A stretch of DNA of 24,575 nt from JBECKR01 sp040235415. Lineage in GTDB: Bacteria > Acidobacteriota > Polarisedimenticolia > Polarisedimenticolales > Polarisedimenticolaceae. Position 1 is the first letter of the stretch. Each line of letters opens with the position of its first letter. Below the pieces are notes generated by a model. It made no database searches. It saw only the letters and a program-made list of their open reading frames with translations, and had not been told where the DNA came from. Shown here in pieces: positions 14,102-21,740 of the stretch. A program made the position numbers and the translations under genes. Location: positions 1 to 24,575 of the forward strand of contig JBECKR010000156.1 in assembly GCA_040235415.1 (NCBI GenBank), in the 5' to 3' direction.

Positions 14102-15838
14102 TCACTCCATGCGGAACCGGCTCTCCGCCACGCGGTACAGCCGCAGCCAGAATACGCGATTGATCACGACGACCGCCGCCACCAGCACGAGCGTGCCGGC
14201 GAGGAGCGTCGCGTAGTCGGCGTGCGCGGTCGCCTCCGCGACGACCGCGCCGATTCCCGTCGTCTCGTGCGTCGCGCCGCCGAACTCGACGTACTCGGCG
14301 ACGATACTCGCGTTCCAGGCGCCTCCGGTCGCGGTGATCGAGCCCGTGACGACGTACGGGAACAGCGCCGGCAGTACGAGCGTCCGCCAGCGCTGCAGCG
14401 TCCCGAGCCGCAGCAGGCGCGTCGTGAACTCGAGGTCCTGCGGGATCGCGGCCGCTCCGGCGATGACGTTGAACAGCAGGTACCACTGCGTGCCCATCAG
14501 CATCAGCAGGACCGCCGCGAGGTTGAGCCCGAACGGCGCGCGCAGAAGCACCAACAGGATGACGGGGAACAGCGCCGTCGCGGGAATCGCCGCGAGAACC
14601 TGGACGATCGGCTGCAACACCCCCGCGAGCCGGCGGCTCGTCCCGATCGCGACCCCGACCGGGACGGTCCACACGAGCGCGAACCCGAGCGCCACCGCGA
14701 CCCGCGCGAGCGTCGCGAGGAGCCCGGTCCCGATCCGGCCCCAAGCCGCCGCCGGCACCTCCGCCAGCAGCCCGACGGCGCGGTACCCGCCATAGATCCC
14801 GGCCAGCACGACCGCCGCCGCGAGTCCGCGGACGGCGAGCGTCGCCCTGCGCCTGCCGGGAGCGGGCGCGTCGAGCGGATCCACGTCCGACCCGAGAGGT
14901 GGCGCGAGCCGGCGATCGATGCGCTCGGCGAGCGGGGCGAGCACGCGTGCCTCGAGCCGGTCGAAGATCCACGACCGCGTCACGACGTCCCGGAACCAAG
15001 CCTCGGGCGGCTCGTCGCCCTCGACCATCTCGACCTTGAAGCGGTCGGCCCACGCCAGCAGCGGGCGCCACACGAGCTGATCGAGCAGCACGATGATCGC
15101 CACGAGCGCCCCGACGCCGAACAGCACGGCGCGAACGTCGCCCGCGGAGGCCGCGGTCTGGAGGTACGACCCGAGTCCGGGGAGCCGGAAGTCGCGGGCG
15201 CCGACGTGGAAGATCTCGGACGCCATCAGGAAGAACCAGCCGCCGGCCCAGCTCATGATGCTGTTCCACAACAGGCCGAGCGCGGCGAACGGCAGCTCGA
15301 GGAAGCGGAACTTGAGCCACGCCGGCAGGCGGTAGATCGCCGCCGCCTCGCGCAGCTCCTGCGGGATCGTGGTCATCGACTGGTAGAAGCCGAACGTCAT
15401 GTTCCAGGCCTGGGACGTGAAGATCAGCACGATCGCGGCGATCTCGGCCGCGGTGGATTGCGGCATCACGGCGCTCAGTCCCAGAAGCACGACGGGGAGG
15501 AACGACAGGATCGGAACGCTCTGGAGGACGTCGAGCAGCGGCATCAGCACGCGACGCGCCCCGGCGTTGCGGGCCGCCGCGTAGCCGTAGGCCAGGCTGA
15601 ACAGCAGCGACAGGAAGTACGCGACCGCCATGCGGCCGATCGACAGCATCGCGTACCACGGCAGCGCCGCGGGCGAGCGCGAGATCTCCGGCCCCTCGAC
15701 GACCGCGGGGGCGTGGAACGCGAGCCGCACTCCGACCCAGGTCAGCGCCGCCAGCCCGAGCAGGATGACGCCGTCCCCGACCGTGAACGGCGGGGTCTTC
15801 GGGAGCGCGGGACCGAATCGGATCCTTCGCAACGGCAC
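14102..15838 (-). CDS. Two-domain ABC transporter permease (fused BPD_transp_1 domains)
   Basis: Inner-membrane permease of 578 residues holding two complete transport domains, so one chain replaces the usual dimer. Domain 1 spans about 20-260, with its ATPase-coupling EAA loop at TTIPQELREAAAIYRLPAWL (156-175). Domain 2 spans about 335-565, with its loop at AIPQDLEFTTRLLRLGTLQR (464-483). The linker at about 262-330 is charged and contains KVEMVEGDEPPEAWFRD. The periplasmic-side segment SEIFHVGARDFRLPGLGSYL is typical of this group. The start is GTG 15838; it has no strong ribosome site, so the N-terminus is uncertain. It lies 52 nt after the selenoprotein gene and 13 nt before the ATPase gene. 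Such fused permeases pair with ATPases carrying the C-terminal extension, as here. Confidence 0.9.
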   Translation of the reverse strand: MPLRRIRFGPALPKTPPFTVGDGVILLGLAALTWVGVRLAFHAPAVVEGPEISRSPAALPWYAMLSIGRMAVAYFLSLLFSLAYGYAAARNAGARRVLMPLLDVLQSVPILSFLPVVLLGLSAVMPQSTAAEIAAIVLIFTSQAWNMTFGFYQSMTTIPQELREAAAIYRLPAWLKFRFLELPFAALGLLWNSIMSWAGGWFFLMASEIFHVGARDFRLPGLGSYLQTAASAGDVRAVLFGVGALVAIIVLLDQLVWRPLLAWADRFKVEMVEGDEPPEAWFRDVVTRSWIFDRLEARVLAPLAERIDRRLAPPLGSDVDPLDAPAPGRRRATLAVRGLAAAVVLAGIYGGYRAVGLLAEVPAAAWGRIGTGLLATLARVAVALGFALVWTVPVGVAIGTSRRLAGVLQPIVQVLAAIPATALFPVILLVLLRAPFGLNLAAVLLMLMGTQWYLLFNVIAGAAAIPQDLEFTTRLLRLGTLQRWRTLVLPALFPYVVTGSITATGGAWNASIVAEYVEFGGATHETTGIGAVVAEATAHADYATLLAGTLVLVAAVVVINRVFWLRLYRVAESRFRME

Positions 15839-15890
15839 CTCGGGGACGCGGCGACGCCCCCGCAGCGTAGCACCGTCGCGAGCGCCGGTC

Positions 15891-16649
15891 TCAGCCCTGC
15901 TCGGCTCGATTCGCCCGGAAGTCGGCCAGAACCGGTCCCGACGTCCCGGGGCGCTCGAGCACCCTGAGCGCGGCCTCGATGACGGCGTGCTGCCGCCGGG
16001 GCTCGCCCGGGGCGTCGAGCGGCCGGCCGAGCGGGAACGGCACGTACAGCGCCCGCGGCGGCCGCACGCGCTCGGCGACCTCGCGCAGCAGCACGATCGC
16101 GACCGTCGCGATCCCCCGGCGCTCGATCTCCGCTCCCACCAGACTCACGGTCTGGTTGCAGGTCGGTCAGACCGGCACGAGCAGCGCGACGTCGACCTCG
16201 TCCTGCACCAAGATCTCGGCCGCCTCGGGGGCGCCGTGCGCCACGAGCCGCCCGGGGGCGGTGATCGACCCCATGAACGACAGGTGCCGGCGCCCGACCG
16301 AGCCGATCCGCCCGTCCCGCGCGAGCTCCCGCACGCGCTCGACCGGAAACGCGACGTTGCGGTCCCGCGCCATCGGCCCGTGGTCGAACGAGCGGCTGCG
16401 GTGCGTATCCACGAGCCGAGAGGGATCGACGTCGGAGGGGATCTCGCGAAACCCCCAGTCGCCGCCTTTGACCGACTTGTCGAACGGCTCCTGCTCGGGC
16501 AGCACGAGTCCGGCGCTCGACACGATCGCCAGCCGGCACTCGGCGAGCGGCTTCGCGAGCGGGGTGAACGGCACCGGGTCGATCCGGCGCCAGCGGTAGG
16601 TCCGGACGAACAGCCGGTCCGAGAGCGACAGGTCCGAGAGCTCGGCCAT
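15891..16649 (-). CDS. GrdB-like selenoprotein with in-frame UGA (selenocysteine) codon
   Basis: Read through the TGA at 16167-16169, this is one 252-residue protein. It belongs to the glycine/sarcosine/betaine/D-proline reductase selenoprotein B-like family, short form. Before the UGA: AECRLAIVSSAGL, SRSFDHGPMARDRNVAFPVE, IGSVGRRHLSFMG and VDVALLVPV. After it, in the same frame: PTCNQTVSLVGAEIERRGI, LREVAERVRPPRALYVPFPL, GRPLDAPGE and the GPVLADF tail. The junction reads VPV-U161-P-T-C164, the UxxC redox motif. I recall family members with VPVUPxC followed by RPPRALWVPFELGRP at this position. A hairpin fitting the bacterial SECIS rules follows the UGA. ATG 16649 has AGG 8 nt upstream and is 7 nt after the preceding membrane-protein gene. 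The real stop is also TGA (15891-15893). The reaction is unknown; full GrdB is about 435 residues, so this is not a standard glycine reductase subunit. Selenocysteine synthesis genes are not in this window. Confidence 0.87.
16138..16156 (-). promoter_or_regulatory. Predicted bacterial SECIS hairpin
   Basis: On the minus strand ACCAGAC-CGTGA-GTCTGGT forms a perfect 7-bp stem with a 5-nt loop. The loop starts 18 nt after the UGA at 16167-16169. The loop's second base is G, as required of bacterial SECIS elements for SelB binding, and the UGA-to-loop distance is within the accepted 16-37 nt. The element is inside the coding region, as expected in bacteria. Confidence 0.75.
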
Positions 16650-16656
16650 GGCGGGC

Positions 16657-17073
16657 CTATGCTACCGCGGGAGCCTCGAATCCCGTCCGCACGGAATCGC
16701 GCACCAGCACGAGGATCGTCAACACCCCCAGGACGGTCCCGAACGGCACGAACATGCACGCGATCCCGGCCATGACGAGGCAGAACGTGTAGCGCCGGCG
16801 CCGCAGCAGCGACCGCCCCGCGATCACGAGGCAGACCGCGAACGTCATGCCGGTCAGGATCCAGATCGACGCGAACGTCACGAGCAGCGCGCCCACGACC
16901 GCGAGGATCCCCGGCGGCGGCGGCGACGACGCCGTGTGGAAGCCGCCGGTCAGCATCGCGACCCCGATCACGAGGTGGATCACCGGGATCAGCGCGAACA
17001 GGATCGCGAACCCGGCGACGACGAAGTGGAACACGCCGAGCAGGCGCAGGTACTCTTGCTCACGGTCGTTCAT
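16657..17073 (-). CDS. Small integral membrane protein of unknown function
   Basis: A 138-residue protein with about four hydrophobic stretches: 12-45 (GVFHFVVAGFAILFALIPVI and on), 54-70, 71-86 and 97-122. A basic cluster RSLLRRRRYTF at about 88-98 precedes the conserved-looking CLVMAGIACMFVPFGTVLGV segment. I have seen this RRRYTFCLV...PFGTVLGV pattern in unnamed membrane proteins of several Gram-negative phyla but know no function. The frame extends to 17142; ATG 17073 is preferred because GGAGGGAG lies about 7 nt upstream. Its TAG stop is 7 nt before the selenoprotein ATG, so it is probably the first gene of the membrane protein-selenoprotein-permease-ATPase unit. Confidence 0.75.
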   Translation of the reverse strand: MNDREQEYLRLLGVFHFVVAGFAILFALIPVIHLVIGVAMLTGGFHTASSPPPPGILAVVGALLVTFASIWILTGMTFAVCLVIAGRSLLRRRRYTFCLVMAGIACMFVPFGTVLGVLTILVLVRDSVRTGFEAPAVA

Positions 17074-17199
17074 GGCGGTCTCCCTCCGATGGGCGCGGCG
17101 GAACGGACCCTGCAGGAGCTTACCCGCGAACGGTGTCCCCATTCACGGGACTGGCGGGTTCCTCGTCGACCTGGCGTGTCACCGATCGAGGAGGCAACG

Positions 17200-18108
17200 A
17201 TGATCCGTATCCCTCACGCTCTGACGCTGGCGTGGTTCGCCGCGATCGCCTGCGCCGTGCCCGCCGCGGCGTCGAGCCCGGTTCGGCCCGGCTCGAGCGT
17301 CCACGGCCTGCGCTCCGGCGGCTTCGACCGGGAGTACGCGCTTTACGTTCCGGCGAGCTACGACGGCTCCACCGCGGTCCCGCTCGTGATCGACCTGCAC
17401 GGCTCGGGCAGCAACCCGAAGCAGGAGGCCGCGATCAGCGGGAGCGCCCGCGCCGCCGACGCGCGCGGTTTCGTCGTCGCCTACCCGATCGCCGCCGTTC
17501 CCCGCCCCGAGGGCGGGTTCACGTGGAACGTTCCGCCGGCCCCCGAACGTCCCGACGACGTCGCGTTCGTGCGCGACGTCCTGGACGACGTCGCGTGGCA
17601 GGTGAACGTCGATCCGGCGCGGGTGTGGGTGCTGGGGCTGTCGGGCGGAGGTCGGCTCGCCTCGCAGATCGCCTGCGACCTCGCGGACCGGGTCGGCGCG
17701 GTCGGCGTCGTCGGCGGTCTGCGGCATCCCGACGGCTGCGCGCCGCGGCGCGCCGTGCCGATCGTGGCGTTCCACGGCACCGCGGACCCGGTCAACCCGT
17801 ACGGCGGCGGCGGGCCTGCCTACTGGGGCGAGGGCGTCGACGAAGCGCTCCTCGAATGGGCGGACGACCGCGGTTGCGCCGGCGTCGTGGACTCGGCCGC
17901 CGTCGCGGACGGCGTCGTGCGGGTCGGCCGCGAAACGTGCGGCCTGGTGCTGTACCGCCTCGACGGCGCCGGCCACACCTGGCCCGGAACCCGCTTCCCG
18001 TTCCCCGTCGAGCGCTTCGGCGACATCAACCGCGCGATCGACGCGACCTCGACGATGCTCGACCTGTTCGATGCGCTCACGCCTCCGACCGCTCGCGGAC
18101 GAGATTGA
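17200..18108 (+). CDS. Secreted LpqC/PHB-depolymerase-like esterase (alpha/beta hydrolase)
   Basis: Exported serine esterase, 302 residues. The signal peptide is about 1-24 (HALTLAWFAAIACAVPAAAS). The core resembles the poly(3-hydroxybutyrate) depolymerase/feruloyl esterase group: YALYVPASYDGSTAVPLVID, the oxyanion region DLHGSGSNP (65-73), nucleophile S148 in GLSGGG, acid D196 in FHGTADPVNPY and H259 in GAGHTWPG. Cysteine pairs such as C159/C180 and C226/C247 could form disulfides, fitting export. ATG 17200 has a strong AGGAGG 6 nt upstream. The last 32 nt overlap the 3' end of the convergent aconitase gene. The true substrate (polyester, feruloyl or acetyl ester) cannot be told from sequence. 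No PHB synthesis genes are nearby. Confidence 0.87.
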   Translation: MIRIPHALTLAWFAAIACAVPAAASSPVRPGSSVHGLRSGGFDREYALYVPASYDGSTAVPLVIDLHGSGSNPKQEAAISGSARAADARGFVVAYPIAAVPRPEGGFTWNVPPAPERPDDVAFVRDVLDDVAWQVNVDPARVWVLGLSGGGRLASQIACDLADRVGAVGVVGGLRHPDGCAPRRAVPIVAFHGTADPVNPYGGGGPAYWGEGVDEALLEWADDRGCAGVVDSAAVADGVVRVGRETCGLVLYRLDGAGHTWPGTRFPFPVERFGDINRAIDATSTMLDLFDALTPPTARGRD

Positions 18109-20023
18109 TCAGGCCGCCGGCGAGCAGCACCTCGGTTCGGAAATCGGTGAGGCGGCAGCGCGCCCTCGCCTCGCCGTGTCGGGTGACGTTCACGATCGCG
18201 ATCGCGGCGTGCTCGCGCAGACGCTCGCGCAGACGGTCGATTCGGATCGTGTCGCCCACCTGCCAGCCGGCGATCGCGTCGGCGTCGTCCACCGCGAGCG
18301 GCGCGACCCCGAAGTTCACGAGGTTGCGGGCGTGGATGCGGGCGAAACCCGCGGCGACGACCGCTACGAGGCCGAGGAAGCGCGGGGCGAGCGCGGCGTG
18401 CTCGCGGCTCGAGCCCTGGCCGTAGTTCCTGCCGCCCAGGATGACGTGACGCCGCGGCAATCGGTCCTTGGCACGCGCGACGTAGTCCGGGTCGACGTCG
18501 CGGAACGCGAACTCCGCGATCTTCGGAACGTTGCTGCGGTACGGCAGGACGTGGGCGCCGGCGGGGAGGATCTCGTCGGTGGAGATGTCGTCGGCGGCCT
18601 TCAGCAACACCGGGGCCTCGATCCGTTCGGGAAGCTCGTCGAGCTCGGGCAGCGCCGCGATGTTCGGTCCCTTCTCGAGCCTGACCTCGCGGGCGCGCTC
18701 GAGCGGCAGCGGACGCGCGAACAGGCCCTCCTCGCCCGCGCCGTGGGCCGGTTCGGCGATCTCCGGGTATGCGACGCGCAGGTCGCGCGGGTCGGTGATA
18801 CGGGCGCCGAGCGCGGAGGCCGCGGCGGTCTCCGGGCTGCAGAGATACACCCGGTCGTCGAGCGTCCCCGAGCGGCCGGGGAAGTTTCGCGGGACGGTGC
18901 GCAGGCTGATGCCGCCGGTCGGGGGCGCCTGGCCCATCCCGATGCAGCCGTTGCACCCGGCCTGGTGGATGCGGGCGCCGGCCTCGATCAGGACGGCGAG
19001 GTGACCGCTCAACGCGAGGTCGTGGAGCGTCCGGCGCGAGGACGGGTTGACGTCGAGCGAAACGTTCGCGGGAACGCGGTGGCCGCGGACGATCTCGGCG
19101 GCGACGGCGAAGTCGCGGTAGCCCGGGTTCGCCGACGACCCGATGTAGGCCTGGCGGATCGGGCGGCCCGCGACCTCGCGGACCGGCACGACGTTCCCGG
19201 GGCTCGACGGCGTCGCGATGAGCGGCTCCAGCGTCTCGAGGTCGATCTCCTCCTCGACGTCGTAGGTCGCGCCCGGGTCCGGGAGCCACTCCACGTACGC
19301 GTCGCCCCGGCGCTGGTCCTCGAGATAGCGGCGGACCGCGTCGTCGGCCGGGAAGACCGTCGAGGTCGCGCCGAGCTCCGTCCCCATGTTCGCGATGACG
19401 TGGCGGTCCATCGCGGACAGCGCCGCGAGCCCCGTCCCGTGGTACTCGACGACGCGGCCGAGACCGCCGCGGACGCCGTGCCGCCGCAGCATCTCGAGCA
19501 CGACGTCCTTGGCGCTGACGCCGTCGGGCAGGCGGCCGTGCAGCCGTACGCCCCAGACCTCGGGGACGGTCGTGCGATACGGCTCGCCCGCCATCGCGAG
19601 CGCGACCTCGAGGCCGCCCGCGCCGATCGCGAGCATGCCGAGCGCACCGGCGGCGGGAGTGTGCGAGTCCGAGCCGAGGAGGGTCGCGCCGGGCCGGCCG
19701 AAGAACTGCTGGTGCACCGGGTGGCTGACGCCGTTCCCGGGCGGGCTGTACCACACGCCGAAGCGGCGGCAGGCGCTCAGCAAGTAGCGGTGGTCGTCGG
19801 CGTTGCGATGGTCCTCCTGGACGAGGTTGTGGTCGACGTACTGCACGGACAGCTCGGTACGGACGCGGTCGAGGCCGATCGCCTCGAGGGCGAGCATGAC
19901 GAGCGTGCCGGTGGCGTCCTGGGTCAGGGTCTGGTCGATGCGGATGTCGATCGGCTCTCCGGCGGCGCCCGGCTCGGCGTCGGCATGCGCGGCGAGGAGC
20001 TTGCGGGTCAGGTTCGTGGGCAT
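18077..20023 (-). CDS. acnA: Aconitate hydratase (clostridial/Aquifex-type, about 650 residues)
   Basis: Citrate-isocitrate isomerase of the TCA cycle, 648 residues, shorter than AcnA/AcnB of E. coli. It starts MPTNLTRKLLAAH and has IDQTLTQDATGTLVML (29-44), YVDHNL (62-67), LLGSDSHTPAAGALGM (115-130) and IGAGGLEVALAM. C357 and C360 in AGCNGCIGMGQAP are two 4Fe-4S ligands. RTVPRNFPGRSG carries the substrate-binding arginines. The C-terminal swivel domain holds ILGGRNYGQGSSREHAALAP. Oddity: the position usually occupied by the first cluster cysteine (IGSCTN) reads IGSSANPGYRD, with S297. ATG 20023 has a near-perfect ribosome site, AGGAGGTGAT. The gene is divergent from the sigma-54 regulator (71 nt) and its end overlaps the esterase gene by 32 nt. 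Confidence 0.93.
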   Translation of the reverse strand: MPTNLTRKLLAAHADAEPGAAGEPIDIRIDQTLTQDATGTLVMLALEAIGLDRVRTELSVQYVDHNLVQEDHRNADDHRYLLSACRRFGVWYSPPGNGVSHPVHQQFFGRPGATLLGSDSHTPAAGALGMLAIGAGGLEVALAMAGEPYRTTVPEVWGVRLHGRLPDGVSAKDVVLEMLRRHGVRGGLGRVVEYHGTGLAALSAMDRHVIANMGTELGATSTVFPADDAVRRYLEDQRRGDAYVEWLPDPGATYDVEEEIDLETLEPLIATPSSPGNVVPVREVAGRPIRQAYIGSSANPGYRDFAVAAEIVRGHRVPANVSLDVNPSSRRTLHDLALSGHLAVLIEAGARIHQAGCNGCIGMGQAPPTGGISLRTVPRNFPGRSGTLDDRVYLCSPETAAASALGARITDPRDLRVAYPEIAEPAHGAGEEGLFARPLPLERAREVRLEKGPNIAALPELDELPERIEAPVLLKAADDISTDEILPAGAHVLPYRSNVPKIAEFAFRDVDPDYVARAKDRLPRRHVILGGRNYGQGSSREHAALAPRFLGLVAVVAAGFARIHARNLVNFGVAPLAVDDADAIAGWQVGDTIRIDRLRERLREHAAIAIVNVTRHGEARARCRLTDFRTEVLLAGGLINLVRERSEA

Positions 20024-20094
20024 GGATCACCTCCTCGTTTTCGGCGGGGCGCCGGCTCCGCCGGGCGACGTGTTAGGTTGAAGGCACCCGAATC

Positions 20095-21477
20095 ATGAGC
20101 AAGGAAGAGCGAGAGACCCGGCGCGATCCATGTGCGCTGGTCGTGGAGGACGACCGTGCGAGCGGCGATGCGCTCACGCGCGTCGTCCGCCGTGCCGGAT
20201 TCGAGGTCGCTCGGGCGTCGACGCTGGCGACGGCGCGGGACGCGGTGCTCCGGACGCCGCCGGACCTCGTGCTGGTCGACTGCGGCCTCCCGGACGGGGA
20301 CGGCCTCGACCTCGTCGAAGAGATCGGCGCCGATGCCGACACCGACGTCGTCGTCGTGACCGGCAACGTCGAGATCGACGCGGTCGTCCGCGCCATGCGC
20401 GCGGGCGCCGTCGACTACCTCCCGAAGCCGGTCGACGTCCACCGGCTCGAGGGCGTCCTCGAGCGCACGCGGCGCACGCTGCGGCTGCGCGGGGAGATCG
20501 GCGACCTGCGTCGCGAGCTCCGCCGACTCGGGCGGTTCGGGCCGATGGTCGGCGCCTCGGCGAAGATGCAGGAGGTCTACGACCTCCTGGAGCGCGTCGG
20601 GCACACCGACGCGACGGTCCTGCTGACCGGGGAGACCGGCACCGGGAAGGAGCTCGCGGCCGCGACAATCCATCGCCTGAGCCGCCGCGGCTCGGAGCCG
20701 TTCCTGCCGGTGAACTGCGGCGCGGTCGCGCCGAGCCTGATCGAGTCGGAGCTGTTCGGTCACGTCAAGGGCGCGTTCACCGGCGCGGATCGTGCGCGGC
20801 CCGGGATCTTCCGCCGCGCCCACGGCGGTACGCTGTTCCTCGACGAGATCACGGAGATGCCGGGCGAGTTGCAGGTGAAGCTGCTGCGCGCGCTCGAGAC
20901 CGGCCGCGTCACGCCGGTGGGCGGGTCGTCCGCGATCGACGTCGACGTGCGCGTCGTCGCGGCCACGAACCGGGACCCGCACGAGGCCGCGACCGAGGGC
21001 AAGCTGCGCGAGGACCTGCTGTACCGCCTGGCGGTGTTCCCGATCCGGATCCCGCCGCTGCGGGAGCGGACGGAAGACATCGAGCTGCTGGCGCGGCACT
21101 TCCTCGACGTCCTGAACGAGACCGAGGGCACGTCCAAGCGGTTCACCGAGGACGCCCTCGCGCGGCTGCGGGAGCACGACTGGCCGGGCAACATCCGCGA
21201 GCTCAGGAACGTCGTGCGGCGCGCGTTCATCCTCTCGGACGATCGCCTCGACGCCGGCGTCGTCCACCTCACTCCGCGAGCCGGCTCCTCCTCCCGCGAG
21301 CAGGACGGTCCCGCCGTTCGCATCCCGATCGGATCTTCGATCGAGCGCGCCGAGAAGAAGCTCATCCTGGCGACGCTCGAGCATTTCGACTCCGAGAAGA
21401 AGCGGGCGGCCGAGGCTCTCGGCATCAGCCTCAAGACGCTGTACAACCGGCTGAAACGCTACGAGGGCCGCGACTGA
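20095..21477 (+). CDS. NtrC-family sigma-54-dependent response regulator
   Basis: Bacterial enhancer-binding protein, 460 residues, three domains. Receiver at about 13-125: acidic EDD 18-20, phosphoacceptor D62 in VDCGLPDGDG, T89 and K111 in LPKPVD. AAA+ domain at about 150-385: Walker A GETGTGKE (179-186), the sigma-54 contact loop GAFTGA (226-231), Walker B GGTLFLDE (244-251), sensor NRDP, and arginine-finger-type LREDLLYRL. Fis-type helix-turn-helix at 433-456: SEKKRAAEALGISLKTLYNR. Both GAFTGA and the D62 site are intact, so it should activate sigma-54 promoters on phosphorylation. ATG 20095 follows a short leader. No kinase is adjacent. Downstream are paired palindromes and a sigma-54 promoter before the DUF883 gene, a likely target. 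Confidence 0.95.
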   Translation: MSKEERETRRDPCALVVEDDRASGDALTRVVRRAGFEVARASTLATARDAVLRTPPDLVLVDCGLPDGDGLDLVEEIGADADTDVVVVTGNVEIDAVVRAMRAGAVDYLPKPVDVHRLEGVLERTRRTLRLRGEIGDLRRELRRLGRFGPMVGASAKMQEVYDLLERVGHTDATVLLTGETGTGKELAAATIHRLSRRGSEPFLPVNCGAVAPSLIESELFGHVKGAFTGADRARPGIFRRAHGGTLFLDEITEMPGELQVKLLRALETGRVTPVGGSSAIDVDVRVVAATNRDPHEAATEGKLREDLLYRLAVFPIRIPPLRERTEDIELLARHFLDVLNETEGTSKRFTEDALARLREHDWPGNIRELRNVVRRAFILSDDRLDAGVVHLTPRAGSSSREQDGPAVRIPIGSSIERAEKKLILATLEHFDSEKKRAAEALGISLKTLYNRLKRYEGRD

Positions 21478-21540
21478 CCCGGCGCGGGACTCGGGTTGCA
21501 AGCTCGGTTCCAGGCGGTCCCGGCTCGTTCCCGCGCGTCG

Positions 21541-21560
21541 CCGCTCCGCGCGCGGAGCTT
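21541..21560. promoter_or_regulatory. Candidate upstream activator site 1 (16-bp perfect palindrome)
   Basis: GCTCCGCGCGCGGAGC at 21543-21558 is a perfect palindrome centred about 105 bp upstream of the predicted sigma-54 transcription start. A near copy lies exactly 40 bp downstream. Because TTCTT follows, it could alternatively be a weak terminator for the regulator gene. Confidence 0.5.
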
Positions 21561-21580
21561 CTTACAACGCGACCGGTAAT

Positions 21581-21600
21581 CCGTTCCGCGCGCGAGGCCA
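21581..21600. promoter_or_regulatory. Candidate upstream activator site 2
   Basis: CCGTTCCGCGCGCGAGGCCA aligns column by column with site 1: 14 of 20 bases are identical, including TCCGCGCGCG. It is centred about 65 bp upstream of the predicted start. Paired sites spaced by an integral number of helical turns at this distance are typical for NtrC-type activators. Confidence 0.45.
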
Positions 21601-21629
21601 TGCGCGAGGCCGCGATCGCCGGGAACGCC

Positions 21630-21645
21630 CGGCACGTCGCTTGCA
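21630..21645 (+). promoter_or_regulatory. Sigma-54 (-24/-12) promoter of the DUF883 gene
   Basis: CGGCACG-TCGC-TTGCA matches the consensus TGGCACG-N4-TTGCW at all but the first base. The invariant GG (21631-21632) and GC (21643-21644) dinucleotides are correctly spaced. The predicted start near 21656 leaves a leader of about 85 nt before ATG 21741. Confidence 0.7.
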
Positions 21646-21740
21646 CTCTTCAATCGCGGAGGCGCGGACCGTCGTTCGACGGCACGGGTCTCGTGAATCG
21701 AGACGAGAACGAAGCCACAGGCAAGGAGGGATCCGACGGC

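Noticed and set aside
16167..16649. The selenoprotein region read as a truncated gene or pseudogene ending at the UGA
   Set aside because: Frame and family resemblance continue without a break after the UGA, the codon sits in a UxxC motif, and a SECIS-type hairpin follows. A decayed gene would be unlikely to show all three.
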